Shown here: positions 8,067-15,881 of the stretch, piece after piece | How positions within the stretch are numbered: the stretch's first letter is position 1 | Layout of the letters: each line of letters begins with the position of its first letter | NCBI GenBank assembly: GCA_017547315.1 | Contig: JAFYQA010000119.1 | Coordinates: 1 to 35,767, forward strand | Source of the DNA: Roseburia sp. | Lineage (GTDB): Bacteria; Bacillota_A; Clostridia; Lachnospirales; Lachnospiraceae | DNA length: 35,767 bases | Reading direction: 5' to 3' | Notes under the pieces: generated by a model | Seen by the model: the letters and a program-made list of their open reading frames with translations, nothing else | Database searches by the model: none | What the model was told of the DNA's origin: nothing | Made by a program: the position numbers and the translations under genes

Positions 8067-9083
8067 ATGCCGATGCAGATGGGAAAACAGAGTCTTTGTT
8101 TTAAAGAGGCACCTTATATTATCAGTAGTGCGAATATTGTTGGAACGAAAGAGGGGGCAGGTCCTCTAAAAGACTATTTTGATGTGATTGGCGGAGATGA
8201 CCAGTTTGGTCAAAATACTTGGGAAGAAGCAGAGAGCACCTTGCAGAAGGAAGCATTGACGATGGCGGTAGGGAAGGCGAAAAAGAAAATGGAGGATATT
8301 CGTTATCTTTTTGCAGGTGATTTACTTGGTCAGACGATTGCAACCAGTTTTGGGTTGATGGATTTTAAAGTGCCGCTATTTGGGCTGTACGGAGCGTGCA
8401 GTACTTGCGGGGAATCGCTTTCACTTGCGGCGATGTGTGTGGCAGCAGGATATGCAGACTGTGTGGCAGCAGTGACGTCTAGTCATTTTGCCAGTGCGGA
8501 AAAGCAGTTTCGTTTTCCGTTAGAGTATGCCAATCAAAGACCAAAATCCGCTACCTGGACAGTTACCGGAAGCGGAGCATTTTTGATAGGAACAGAGAAA
8601 AGCAGAGCAAAAATCAGCGGGATTACAACAGGAACGATAGAGGATTATGGCATCAAAGATTCTATGAATATGGGGGCTGCGATGGCTCCGGCTGCGCGTG
8701 CGGTGATAAGACAGCATTTGCAGGATTTTAAGCGAAAACCGGAAGATTATGACCTGATTATTACGGGAGATTTGGGAATCGTAGGGCAGGAAATTTTGAT
8801 TAAATTGCTAAAAGACGACCGGTATGATATCTCCCAGGTGCATAGAGACTGCGGGATTGAGATTTATGATGGAAAAACGCAGGGAACAGGAGCGGGCGGC
8901 TCGGGCTGTGGCTGCTCAGCAGTGACATTAAGCGCATATTATTTGAAACAGATTATGGAAGGGGCGTTAAAAAGGGTTTTATTTGTGCCTACCGGTGCCT
9001 TACTTTCTACTGTTTCTTTCAATGAAGGAATGTCAGTGCCGGGAATTGCCCATGCGGTAGTGATTGAACATGTAAGTGGCTAG
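8067..9083 (+). CDS. spoVAD: stage V sporulation protein AD
   Basis: A 338-residue SpoVAD protein. In spores, SpoVA proteins move dipicolinic acid across the inner membrane, and SpoVAD is the soluble subunit that binds it. The protein has a thiolase-like fold with the family features PLKDYFDVIGGDD, LFAGDLLGQTIATSF, LFGLYGACSTCGESL and FRFPLEYANQRPKSATWTVTGSGA. The C-terminal half contains DYDLIITGDLGIVG and GAGGSGCGCSA. Length is normal for the family. The first ATG, 8067, follows AAAGGTGG; two more in-frame ATGs lie within six codons. It is followed by spoVAE, but no spoVAC precedes it, which is unusual. Confidence 0.95.
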   Translation: MPMQMGKQSLCFKEAPYIISSANIVGTKEGAGPLKDYFDVIGGDDQFGQNTWEEAESTLQKEALTMAVGKAKKKMEDIRYLFAGDLLGQTIATSFGLMDFKVPLFGLYGACSTCGESLSLAAMCVAAGYADCVAAVTSSHFASAEKQFRFPLEYANQRPKSATWTVTGSGAFLIGTEKSRAKISGITTGTIEDYGIKDSMNMGAAMAPAARAVIRQHLQDFKRKPEDYDLIITGDLGIVGQEILIKLLKDDRYDISQVHRDCGIEIYDGKTQGTGAGGSGCGCSAVTLSAYYLKQIMEGALKRVLFVPTGALLSTVSFNEGMSVPGIAHAVVIEHVSG

Positions 9084-9185
9084 AGTAGGTGCAAGTGAGC
9101 ATCCTATGACGAGCTTGGAGCATTTAGAGTTATGTTCAGATGTGTAGCCAAAGCAGATGAAGCTGCAGCAGGAAAGGAAAGAGAG

Positions 9186-9542
9186 ATGGATTATATCAAT
9201 GCGTTCTGGGTGGGAGGCCTAATATGTGCACTCGTCCAGATTTTAATGGAAAAAACCAAATTGCTTCCGGGTAGAATTATGGTGTTACTGGTATGTGCAG
9301 GTGCTGTGTTAAGTGCTGTGCAAATTTACGAACCATTTATGGAATTTGCAGGAGCGGGAGCAAGTGTGCCTCTTTTGGGCTTTGGAAATGTACTGTGGAA
9401 GGGTGTAAAAGAAGCGGTGGATGAATTTGGATTTTTGGGCATTTTTATGGGAGGATTCAAGGCGAGTGCAGTAGGGATTTCAGCAGCACTGATTTTTGGA
9501 TATCTTGCCAGCATATTTTTTCAGCCTAAAATGAAAAAGTGA
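9186..9542 (+). CDS. spoVAE: stage V sporulation protein AE
   Basis: A 118-residue membrane protein of the SpoVAE (SpoVAEB) family, part of the dipicolinic-acid channel or transporter of the spore inner membrane. It has about three to four hydrophobic segments: residues 3-18, GRIMVLLVCAGAVLSAVQIY, and GFLGIFMGGFKASAVGISAALIFGYLASIFF. The GFGNVLWKGVKEAVDEFGFLGIFMGG stretch is characteristic. ATG 9186 is chosen for the GAAAGGAAAGAGAG ribosome site; the longer reading adds a polar tail unlike the family. It follows spoVAD by 102 bases in the same direction, presumably co-transcribed from the sigma-G promoter. Confidence 0.88.
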   Translation: MDYINAFWVGGLICALVQILMEKTKLLPGRIMVLLVCAGAVLSAVQIYEPFMEFAGAGASVPLLGFGNVLWKGVKEAVDEFGFLGIFMGGFKASAVGISAALIFGYLASIFFQPKMKK

Positions 9543-9565
9543 TGGTGAATAGTTGCAAAATAATC

Positions 9566-9594
9566 TTGAAAAAAATGCCGTGACGTAATACAAT
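9566..9594 (+). promoter_or_regulatory. sigma-A-type promoter of the Hpt gene
   Basis: TTGAAA (9566-9571), a 17-base spacer and TACAAT (9589-9594) form a good vegetative promoter 61 bases before the Hpt start, showing that this gene is not simply part of the spoVA unit. Confidence 0.65.
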
Positions 9595-9654
9595 TCTTAT
9601 ATGCGGTAACTTATCAAACAAGTGAGTTCCCTGAATAGGAATTGGAGCACGTAT

Positions 9655-9993
9655 ATGAATAAAGAGACATTAATTGCGGCAAATGTAGATTATGAGAACG
9701 GAATAAAACGCTTTGCCGGAAATGAAGCACTTTATGAGAAGTATTTGTTGAAATTTAAGGATGACGTACACTATGAAGCTGCAAAAATAGCGTTCGAGTC
9801 AGGCGACTTCGATACCTTATTAAAAGAGGCCCACACCTTAAAAGGAGTAGCCGGTACGTTAGGACTAGTAGACATCTATCAGACATGTGCAGAGATTGTA
9901 ACAGCATTACGTGGCGAGAGAACTGAACAGGTACCAGAGTTGGTTGATTTGCTGCAAAGTGCCTATGAAAAGACAATGGATGCATTAAAGTAA
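9655..9993 (+). CDS. stand-alone Hpt phosphotransfer protein
   Basis: A 112-residue single-domain histidine phosphotransfer protein. The Hpt motif EAHTLKGVAGTLG (about 58-70) carries the phosphorylatable His60, in a four-helix bundle that fills the protein. Such proteins shuttle phosphoryl groups between hybrid histidine kinases and response regulators in the cytosol. No kinase or receiver gene is nearby, so its partners are elsewhere. ATG 9655 follows TTGGAGCACGT, with GGAG seven bases upstream; an upstream in-frame start at 9622 is less likely. It has its own promoter and lies between spoVAE and uxuA. Confidence 0.88.
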   Translation: MNKETLIAANVDYENGIKRFAGNEALYEKYLLKFKDDVHYEAAKIAFESGDFDTLLKEAHTLKGVAGTLGLVDIYQTCAEIVTALRGERTEQVPELVDLLQSAYEKTMDALK

Positions 9994-10000
9994 GATTTAA

Positions 10001-10029
10001 TTGTCAGATGGATTTTTATATGGTATAAT
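10001..10029 (+). promoter_or_regulatory. strong promoter of uxuA
   Basis: TTGTCA (10001-10006), a 17-base spacer and TATAAT (10024-10029) form a near-perfect promoter, followed by the very strong ribosome site AAGGAGG (10054-10060). No CTTGTATACAAG operator is present. Confidence 0.8.
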
Positions 10030-10068
10030 CGTACTAGTTCTAATTTTATTATTAAGGAGGAGAATAAT

Positions 10069-11154
10069 ATGCCAATGCAGATGGGGTTCCGTTGGTACGG
10101 TGAAGGCAATGATAAAATCAGCCTTAACTGGATCAAGCAGATTCCTGGTGTAACAAGCATCGTTTGGGCTTTACACCACAAAATGCCAGGTGAAGTTTGG
10201 GAAGTTGAAGAAATCGCAGAAGTGAAGAAACAGCTTGACGAGTACGGATTTAACATGGACGTTGTTGAATCAGTTAACGTACACGATGATATCAAGATTG
10301 GTCTTCCAACTCGTGATCAGTACATCGCAAACTACATCCAGACAATCAAAAACCTTTCACAGTTCGGTGTTAAGGTAATTTGTTATAACTTTATGCCAGT
10401 ATTTGACTGGACACGTACAGATCTTTTCCACCCAATCGGAGATGGATCTACAGCTCTTTATTATGAAGCAGCTCGTATCCATGACGATCCTAAGGAAATG
10501 GCTGACTACATCTTAAATAACTTAGGCGGTATGACATTCCCAGGTTGGGAACCAGAACGTATGGCTAAGTTAGATGATTTATTTGCAGCTTACAAAGAAG
10601 TTGACAAAGAAAAATTATGGGCTAACTTAAAATACTTCTTAGAGGCTATTATGCCTACATGTAAAGAATGTGACATTAAGATGGCTATTCATATGGACGA
10701 TCCACCATGGGATATCTTCGGTCTTCCACGTTTATTAACATGCGAAGAAAATATCGAACGTTTCTTAACAATGGTTGATGATCCATACAACTGTTTAACA
10801 TTATGTTCAGGAAGCTTAAATGCTGATCCTAACAATAACGTAGCAGACATCGTTCGTAAGCACTGCGATCGTATCGCATTTGCTCACATCCGTAACGTAA
10901 AACACTTCGAAAATGGTGACTTCTCTGAAGCTAGCCACCGTGATTGCGATGGTGACACAAGAATTCTTGATGTCTTAAAAGCATACCATGATTGTGGTTA
11001 CGAAGGATATATCCGTCCAGACCATGGTCGTCATCTGTGGGATGAAGAGCCAGGTAATGTACGTCCAGGATACGGCTTATATGACCGTGCACTTGGTATC
11101 ATGTACATGTTAGGTGTATGGGATATGTTAGACAAGCAGAAAGCTGAGAAATAA
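10069..11154 (+). CDS. uxuA: mannonate dehydratase
   Basis: A 361-residue UxuA, which dehydrates D-mannonate to 2-keto-3-deoxygluconate in the catabolism of glucuronate from glycans. Family features are visible: GFRWYGEGNDKISL at the start, WALHHKMPGEVW, ICYNFMPVFDWTRTDL, the metal-site stretch IHMDDPPWDIFGLPR, LTLCSGSL, FAHIRNVK and IRPDHGRHLWDE. Length is standard. Codons such as CGT, AAC, ATC and TTC are frequent compared with neighbours, which with the strong promoter and AAGGAGG suggests high expression. It is a single-gene unit closed by a terminator; uxaC, uxuB, kdgK and kdgA are not in the window. Confidence 0.96.
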   Translation: MPMQMGFRWYGEGNDKISLNWIKQIPGVTSIVWALHHKMPGEVWEVEEIAEVKKQLDEYGFNMDVVESVNVHDDIKIGLPTRDQYIANYIQTIKNLSQFGVKVICYNFMPVFDWTRTDLFHPIGDGSTALYYEAARIHDDPKEMADYILNNLGGMTFPGWEPERMAKLDDLFAAYKEVDKEKLWANLKYFLEAIMPTCKECDIKMAIHMDDPPWDIFGLPRLLTCEENIERFLTMVDDPYNCLTLCSGSLNADPNNNVADIVRKHCDRIAFAHIRNVKHFENGDFSEASHRDCDGDTRILDVLKAYHDCGYEGYIRPDHGRHLWDEEPGNVRPGYGLYDRALGIMYMLGVWDMLDKQKAEK

Positions 11155-11174
11155 GACGCATTAATGGATAAACA

Positions 11175-11213
11175 GAGCCGGTAGACTGTATGACAGTTTA
11201 CCGGCTCGTTTTT
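11175..11213 (+). terminator. intrinsic terminator of uxuA
   Basis: GAGCCGGTAGACTG (11175-11188) pairs with CAGTTTACCGGCTC (11194-11207), 14 bp with one G-U and the loop TATGA, followed by TTTTT. Strong rho-independent terminator. Confidence 0.92.
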
Positions 11214-11319
11214 GTAGTTAGATATAAGGGGCTAATAGCGGAAGTAACTGGATGAAAGAAGGATGTTGAGATTGTTAAATTTATAACTAAATAGAATATT
11301 ATTTATAATAAATAGATAT

Positions 11320-11348
11320 TTGTGGAAAAGATAGTTTACTTGTATCAT
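11320..11348 (+). promoter_or_regulatory. candidate promoter of the DUF5058 pair
   Basis: TTGTGG (11320-11325), a 17-base spacer and TATCAT (11343-11348) lie 47 bases before the DUF5058 start. The -10 overlaps CTTGTAT, a half of the GntR palindrome, but the second half is degenerate. The rest of 11214-11394 is AT-rich with nothing else recognisable. Confidence 0.4.
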
Positions 11349-11394
11349 GTCTTTAATAGAATTTTAATATCCAAAGAGGAAAGAGGGAATATAT

Positions 11395-12111
11395 ATGGTA
11401 ACTATTAAAGAAATTATTACAAGTCCGCTGCTTTTAGTTTTGGTTGTAATTGGACTGGTGTATATTACAGCCTTTTCTGTAGTTTATTTGATGAAAGCAA
11501 AAAAACGTGCATTAGAAATGGGGATTACAAAAGAAGAGGTAAATGACATTGTAAAATCTTCAGCTATTTTTTCAGTGGTACCATCTTTGTCTATTGTAAT
11601 TGGTTTGATTGCATTGGCTGCATCACTTGGAACGGTATGGTCATGGTGGAGATTATCTGTTATTGGTTCTTTGTCATTTGAAACACAGATTGCGAGCTCT
11701 TTGGCAGCAATGTTGGGATTTACTTCTACCACAGAGATGGTTGCATCAGCATCCGGCGAGCAATTTGGAGTAGTTATGATTCTTATGTCAGTTGGTATGT
11801 TAGCAGGTTTTACAATTTTGCTTCCATTCGGAAAAAAATTATCGACATCAGTAGATAAGTCAAAGGGTGGAGATGGATGGAGCAGCGTGTTGTCGGGATG
11901 TTTTATGTTAGTGCTTTTAGCTGTGTATGTTCCGGTTCTTCTTATTTGTGATACGATTCAGGCATTGGTTATGATTACCGGATTGATAGTAGCACTTGTA
12001 CTTAGTGTACTTGCATCAAAACCAGGTTTGGCGTGGTTGAATAATTTCATTATGGCGGGTTCAATGATTGCAGGCATGTTGTCTTCTTTACTTTGGACAG
12101 CAATATTCTAA
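11395..12111 (+). CDS. DUF5058-type integral membrane protein
   Basis: A 238-residue polytopic membrane protein with about six to seven hydrophobic segments (around 10-32, 55-77, 95-112, 122-142, 163-185, 188-206, 215-236). It resembles what I remember of the DUF5058 family: a basic segment after helix 1 (MKAKKRALEMGITKEEV) and the stretch SSAIFSVVPSLSIVIGLIAL followed by GTVWSWWRLSVIGS. The function of that family is undescribed as far as I know; a transporter or export component is plausible. AGAGGAAAGAGGG precedes ATG 11395. The next gene starts 14 bases after the stop with a perfect ribosome site, so the two are almost certainly made together. Confidence 0.72.
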   Translation: MVTIKEIITSPLLLVLVVIGLVYITAFSVVYLMKAKKRALEMGITKEEVNDIVKSSAIFSVVPSLSIVIGLIALAASLGTVWSWWRLSVIGSLSFETQIASSLAAMLGFTSTTEMVASASGEQFGVVMILMSVGMLAGFTILLPFGKKLSTSVDKSKGGDGWSSVLSGCFMLVLLAVYVPVLLICDTIQALVMITGLIVALVLSVLASKPGLAWLNNFIMAGSMIAGMLSSLLWTAIF

Positions 12112-12125
12112 GGAGGAATAGGAAG

Positions 12126-12872
12126 ATGGACGAAAGTAGAAAAGTAAAATTAGATGAATTTCAGGAATGGGCACATAAATGGGGAAGAATAGGTACAGTG
12201 ATTGCCTTGGTGTATATGATTGCTTTACCATTTATCGTATTATCTTATTATGATTGTATTCCATCTTTGGGATCGGTGTTTAATGTATCTACATTAGGTA
12301 TTTTAGCAATTTATATTCCGGTAGGATTGTCGGAAGCATTAAGTTATACACCAATCCTCGGATGTTCAGCTTATTTGGCATTTATCACAGGAAATATTAT
12401 GAATTTGAAATTGCCATGTGCGGTAAATTCAATGAAACTTGCTGGAAAAGAAGCCAATACACCAGCAGGCGAAGTAGTAGCATCGATAGGTGTAGCAACT
12501 TGTTCTATTGTGACAGTATCGATTTTAACATTAGCGGCGATTTTTGCATCTGTAATTAGTCCGGTATTTGAGCATCCTGCTGTGCAGACAATGTCAAGTT
12601 ATTTGCTTCCAGCTTTGTTTGGTTCTATGACATTGGGACTTTTTGCAAGTACCAGCTCTGGTTCAAAGGTTGTAAAGGGTGGTATTAAGGGAGTCATTCC
12701 AGTACTTGTACTTGTATCAGTGGTATGTATTTTGGCAAGAGTAGCGGGGCTTGGAAGTATTATGCTTGGAATGGTAGGATTTTTGATTTTGGCAATGCTT
12801 CCAGTGGGAATTATTACCTCTCGCATTTTATGGAAGAAAGGTGTAATTAAAGTAGTAGATAAAGAAAAATAA
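12126..12872 (+). CDS. partner membrane protein of the DUF5058 protein
   Basis: A 248-residue membrane protein with about six to seven hydrophobic helices. After a polar N-terminus (about 1-22) come IGTVIALVYMIALPFIVLSYY, a long helical region with the polar, conserved-looking block LSEALSYTPILGCSAYLAFITGNIMNLKLP, then PCAVNSMKLAG and four more helices. The Ser-, Asn- and Gly-rich block inside the membrane region would suit a substrate path. AGGAGG (12111-12116) gives ATG 12126. Operon position directly behind the DUF5058 gene suggests a two-subunit membrane system. Substrate unknown; nearness to uxuA and sugar transporters only hints at organic acids or sugar acids. Confidence 0.6.
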   Translation: MDESRKVKLDEFQEWAHKWGRIGTVIALVYMIALPFIVLSYYDCIPSLGSVFNVSTLGILAIYIPVGLSEALSYTPILGCSAYLAFITGNIMNLKLPCAVNSMKLAGKEANTPAGEVVASIGVATCSIVTVSILTLAAIFASVISPVFEHPAVQTMSSYLLPALFGSMTLGLFASTSSGSKVVKGGIKGVIPVLVLVSVVCILARVAGLGSIMLGMVGFLILAMLPVGIITSRILWKKGVIKVVDKEK

Positions 12873-12894
12873 AAAACACTGATAGAGGAAAGTT

Positions 12895-13953
12895 ATGAAA
12901 CGAGAATTATCAAGTACTATTACTGAAGAAAATTTTAATGAAGTTTGGAACTATGCGGACGCAAAATTTATTGAACTGAAAAAGAAAAAAGTAATACGTA
13001 TTGTTATTCTGTTTATTGCGAATATTTTGTTCTTTATAAATGCGTCTGCTATTACGTTTGATGCATTGACGTATATACCAAGTAATGTAATGTCACAATT
13101 TTTAGACACTTTAGAACCAATAAAAATCATACATAATATGTTCGGTCATATGATTCATTATCCGGAGTTACATATAATAATTCAAATTATGATTTATTGG
13201 GGATTTCTTCAAGGAACAATTTTCCTTGTGAGTGGAATTGTAGCAGGTATAATGTGGCTTGTATATCGTCCATCCGGACAAATAAATCAGTCGAATGATA
13301 AGGCAATTGATTCAAAGACATTGTTGGATTCGTTTAAAGAAATTGCCATTCGAGGCAAGAATGTAGCGGGCGTATCGTCTATGTTAATGGTGATGCTCTA
13401 TATATTTGAACTCATAGCGATTGTTGTTGCATTTATTATTTTTACAGATAAGAATATTCACTTATTGGCTAGTGATGAATCATTTACGTCTATAGTGGAT
13501 TTATTTTTTAATACTTCTGGTGGGAATTTTGTGGGAGTTGCTATTATTATGATATATGGCCTTTACGCTCTTTTAAATGAACAAATGAGTAGTTTCCTGA
13601 CTCCTTTTTATAAAACAAAACTATCAGAAGATATTCAGAAAGAGGCACGTCGCTATTACTATGAATGTAATCAAACAATAAAAGAGCAGTTTGAGGAAGA
13701 AGAACGTATATTAAAGCTAGCACAAGAAATTACAGATAGAAGAAAAAAAGAGGAAAAGGAGTTATTAGAAAAGATTAACTATAAAAATCCTGTTTTTAAA
13801 TATGTTAAACGAGGCATTTGGCTTATTGTACTTATCATTGCGCTTGTTTTTGTGAGAAATAAATGGAAATCATTTGATTTAGAGAATCTACTTAATGCCG
13901 TTAATTATGAATATACAGAAAATGGTGAAGTAGATAGTACAAACACAAGATAA
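12895..13953 (+). CDS. unknown membrane protein with a coiled-coil-like region
   Basis: A 352-residue protein of no family I recognise. Residues 1-35 are polar; hydrophobic segments lie around 36-58, 98-125, 160-182, 210-226 and 310-326. Between the fourth and last segments, residues about 235-300 are strongly charged (KEQFEEEERILKLAQEI, then DRRKKEEKELLEKI), probably a cytosolic coiled coil. The short C-terminal tail is polar. GAGGAAAG precedes the ATG. It lies 22 bases after the membrane-protein pair and ends at a shared terminator, so it may be the third gene of that operon. AT content is higher than in its neighbours. Function unknown. Confidence 0.55.
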   Translation: MKRELSSTITEENFNEVWNYADAKFIELKKKKVIRIVILFIANILFFINASAITFDALTYIPSNVMSQFLDTLEPIKIIHNMFGHMIHYPELHIIIQIMIYWGFLQGTIFLVSGIVAGIMWLVYRPSGQINQSNDKAIDSKTLLDSFKEIAIRGKNVAGVSSMLMVMLYIFELIAIVVAFIIFTDKNIHLLASDESFTSIVDLFFNTSGGNFVGVAIIMIYGLYALLNEQMSSFLTPFYKTKLSEDIQKEARRYYYECNQTIKEQFEEEERILKLAQEITDRRKKEEKELLEKINYKNPVFKYVKRGIWLIVLIIALVFVRNKWKSFDLENLLNAVNYEYTENGEVDSTNTR

Positions 13954-14022
13954 ATTACTTTGATAATAAAAGTATAGTATAATAATTACTAATTATAATG
14001 GGAACAGATTTTAATCCAACAA

Positions 14023-14065
14023 AAAAGGAACAGAAACGCTAGTGGATTCTGTTCCTTTTGTTTTA
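14023..14065. terminator. bidirectional terminator
   Basis: AAAAGGAACAGAA (14023-14035) pairs perfectly with TTCTGTTCCTTTT (14047-14059), with T-rich sequence after it and A-rich sequence before it, so it can stop both the membrane-protein operon and the minus-strand gntR gene. Confidence 0.85.
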
Positions 14066-14093
14066 TTTTATAGGAAAATTATTTTGACTCTGT

Positions 14094-14783
14094 TTAGTTG
14101 CGAAAGTACTCAGAGTGTTTATGTAATTCTAATGCACTTGCATTAAATCCATCATAGATATGATGGGATATTTTGTCTTGCAAACGATTCAAATCGTTGT
14201 TTGCAATGCACTGTGCGATTTCTATATGGTCGTTGTAAAGACGCTCTAAATCACCTTTGCCACTCATGTTGATAAAGGTACGGAAACGTTCGTATTGCGA
14301 ATTAATCGTATTAAAAAAGAGTGCCACGTTCTTTTTGCCAGCAAGTTCATATAAAGTATGATGGAACTTGTTATCTGCAATGATAAAGGCACGGCTCATA
14401 TCTGCTTTGGACATGTCAGACTCTAAAATCTTTTTTTGTTCCTGCAATACTAATTGAATACGATATTCCTGTGATTTGTCGTAAGTAGCAGCCAAGTCTT
14501 TAAAAAGGGCTTGTTCCATTACTTCACGCATATAAAGGATATCAGAAATCATATCCAAATCGATGAGGGAGACAAATGTTCCGATATGTGGTTTTATTTC
14601 TAAGAGACCTTCTGCTTCAAGTGCTTTGAACACATCGCGGACCGGAGTTCTTGAAGTATTGTACTTAGCGGCCGTCTCGATTTCGCTAATTGCAGAGCCG
14701 GGAGCCAATTCCAGATGTAATATCTGTTCGCGGATTGATTCATAAACAACCTGTGAAGCACTGGGCTTTTTTTTGGTAGTCAT
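14094..14783 (-). CDS. GntR-family (FadR/FCD subfamily) transcriptional regulator
   Basis: A 229-residue regulator. The N-terminal winged helix (about 8-75) reads SQVVYESIREQILHLELAPG, SEIETAAKYNTSRTPVRDVF and KALEAEGLLEIKPHIGTFV, the GntR pattern. The C-terminal FCD all-helical domain (about 85-220) contains the likely metal or ligand ligands in DNKFHHTLYELAG and NDHIEIAQ. FCD regulators commonly sense sugar acids such as gluconate, glucuronate or galactonate. The start at 14783 has GAAAGG upstream; a longer reading to 14873 would cover promoter and operator. The palindrome TTGTATACAA lies just downstream of its own -10, so autorepression is expected. It likely controls the sites listed at 14876, 17719, 17839 and 20201. 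Confidence 0.9.
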   Translation of the reverse strand: MTTKKKPSASQVVYESIREQILHLELAPGSAISEIETAAKYNTSRTPVRDVFKALEAEGLLEIKPHIGTFVSLIDLDMISDILYMREVMEQALFKDLAATYDKSQEYRIQLVLQEQKKILESDMSKADMSRAFIIADNKFHHTLYELAGKKNVALFFNTINSQYERFRTFINMSGKGDLERLYNDHIEIAQCIANNDLNRLQDKISHHIYDGFNASALELHKHSEYFRN

Positions 14784-14817
14784 AAAAACAGACCTTTCTT
14801 GTATTTTTTTATAGAGA

Positions 14818-14831
14818 TGTTGTATACAACA
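14818..14831. promoter_or_regulatory. GntR-type operator in the gntR leader
   Basis: TGTTGTATACAACA is a perfect 14-bp palindrome with core TTGTATACAA. It lies 14 bases downstream of the gntR -10 on the minus strand, where bound repressor would block transcription. The core matches the known B. subtilis GntR operator ATACTTGTATACAAGTAT. Confidence 0.75.
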
Positions 14832-14844
14832 TTGTTCAAGAGGA

Positions 14845-14873
14845 ATTATAGTCCAAATAATGGAAATAATCAA
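14845..14873 (-). promoter_or_regulatory. promoter of the gntR-family gene
   Basis: On the minus strand TTGATT (plus 14868-14873), a 17-base spacer and TATAAT (plus 14845-14850) form a near-consensus promoter 62 bases before the regulator start. Confidence 0.75.
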
Positions 14874-14875
14874 TG

Positions 14876-14887
14876 CTTGTATACAAC
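14876..14887. promoter_or_regulatory. GntR-type operator between gntR and HAD promoters
   Basis: CTTGTATACAAC carries the intact core TTGTATACAA (14877-14886). It lies immediately upstream of both divergent -35 regions, so one bound dimer could affect both promoters. Confidence 0.7.
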
Positions 14888-14899
14888 AAAAAACAAAGA

Positions 14900-14928
14900 T
14901 TGTACAAAAGCACCAAATGGGGTATAAT
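14900..14928 (+). promoter_or_regulatory. promoter of the HAD hydrolase gene
   Basis: TTGTAC (14900-14905), a 17-base spacer and TATAAT (14923-14928). It rules out starts of the HAD gene upstream of about 14935. Confidence 0.7.
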
Positions 14929-14980
14929 GAATTTGATAGTATTTTATAACGAGCTTGTCCGGAATAAAGAGAGGGAATGT

Positions 14981-15820
14981 ATGGGTTATTTTGATTACGA
15001 AAAGAATAGCGAGTATTTAGTTTGTATTGATAGTGATGGTTGTGCTATGGATACCATGGAAGTAAAACATCGCGAGTGTTTTGGACCACAGTGGATTTAT
15101 ACTTATGGTTTAGATGCATATTTTGAAGAATATATGAAGGTTTGGCTGGATATTAATTTGTATTCGATTACCAGAGGAATTAATCGTTTTAAGGGATTAG
15201 CACTTGCATTATTAGAGGCGCAAAAGCGTGGACATCTTTGCGTGGATGGTTTGGAAGAGTTTGTAAAGTGGACAGAAGAAGCAAAAGAGCTTTCGAATCC
15301 GGCGTTGCTTGCATTGACACAGAAAAGTAACAGTGAGTGCATGGAAAAAGCATTGCTTTGGAGTATCCGTACTAATCGGGCGATTAATCACCTTCCAGCG
15401 GACGATAAACCATTTGAACATGTAAAGGTTACGATGGATGCGATGTGTAAGGATGCTGATTTGGTAGCGGTATCTTCTGCGAATGGGGAGGCAGTAGAAG
15501 CGGAATGGACCAAGCATGAGTTGAAAGAGGATTGCCGCGTGCTGCTTTGTCAGGAAGCAGGATCAAAGGCATTTTGTATCAGCGAATTAATGAAAAAGGG
15601 CTATGCCCCGGAGAAGATTCTTATGGTAGGAGATGCTCCTGGGGATAGAGATGCAGCACTGAAGAATGGGGTTCGTTATTACCCGATTTTAGTAGGAAAA
15701 GAAGGCGAAAGCTGGATGCGTTTAAAAGATGAGGCATTTGCAAAACTTTTAGAAGGAACGTTTGATGATGCATATCAGGCGATGCTGATTCGCGAGTTTG
15801 AACAGAATCTCGGAGTATAA
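14981..15820 (+). CDS. HAD-superfamily hydrolase
   Basis: A 279-residue haloacid-dehalogenase-type phosphatase. Motif I is DSDGCAMDT (17-25), with the nucleophile Asp17 and acid Asp19; motif II is VAVSSANGEAV; the motif III Lys is probably in QEAGSKAFC; motif IV is MVGDAPGDRDAALKNG with the two metal-binding Asp residues. A helical cap lies between motifs I and II (about 30-150). All catalytic positions are present. ATG 14981 is set by AGAGAGGGA at 14968-14976 and by the promoter at 14900. Divergent from gntR and flanked by its operator, so it is probably regulated with the transporters. Likely a sugar-phosphate phosphatase; substrate unknown. Confidence 0.85.
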   Translation: MGYFDYEKNSEYLVCIDSDGCAMDTMEVKHRECFGPQWIYTYGLDAYFEEYMKVWLDINLYSITRGINRFKGLALALLEAQKRGHLCVDGLEEFVKWTEEAKELSNPALLALTQKSNSECMEKALLWSIRTNRAINHLPADDKPFEHVKVTMDAMCKDADLVAVSSANGEAVEAEWTKHELKEDCRVLLCQEAGSKAFCISELMKKGYAPEKILMVGDAPGDRDAALKNGVRYYPILVGKEGESWMRLKDEAFAKLLEGTFDDAYQAMLIREFEQNLGV

Positions 15821-15881
15821 CAGCCGATAGAGCTGTTTGGCGAAATGAAGTAAAATAATGATTGAAACAGAGGATGAACAT

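Noticed and set aside
8067..10086. Shared N-terminus MPMQMG of SpoVAD and UxuA as a duplicated start region
   Set aside because: Only about 17 bases are alike, with different upstream and downstream sequence; most likely coincidence.
11338..11350. ACTTGTATCATGT as a sixth GntR operator at the DUF5058 promoter
   Set aside because: Only the left half of the palindrome is intact; kept as a weak remark, not a site.
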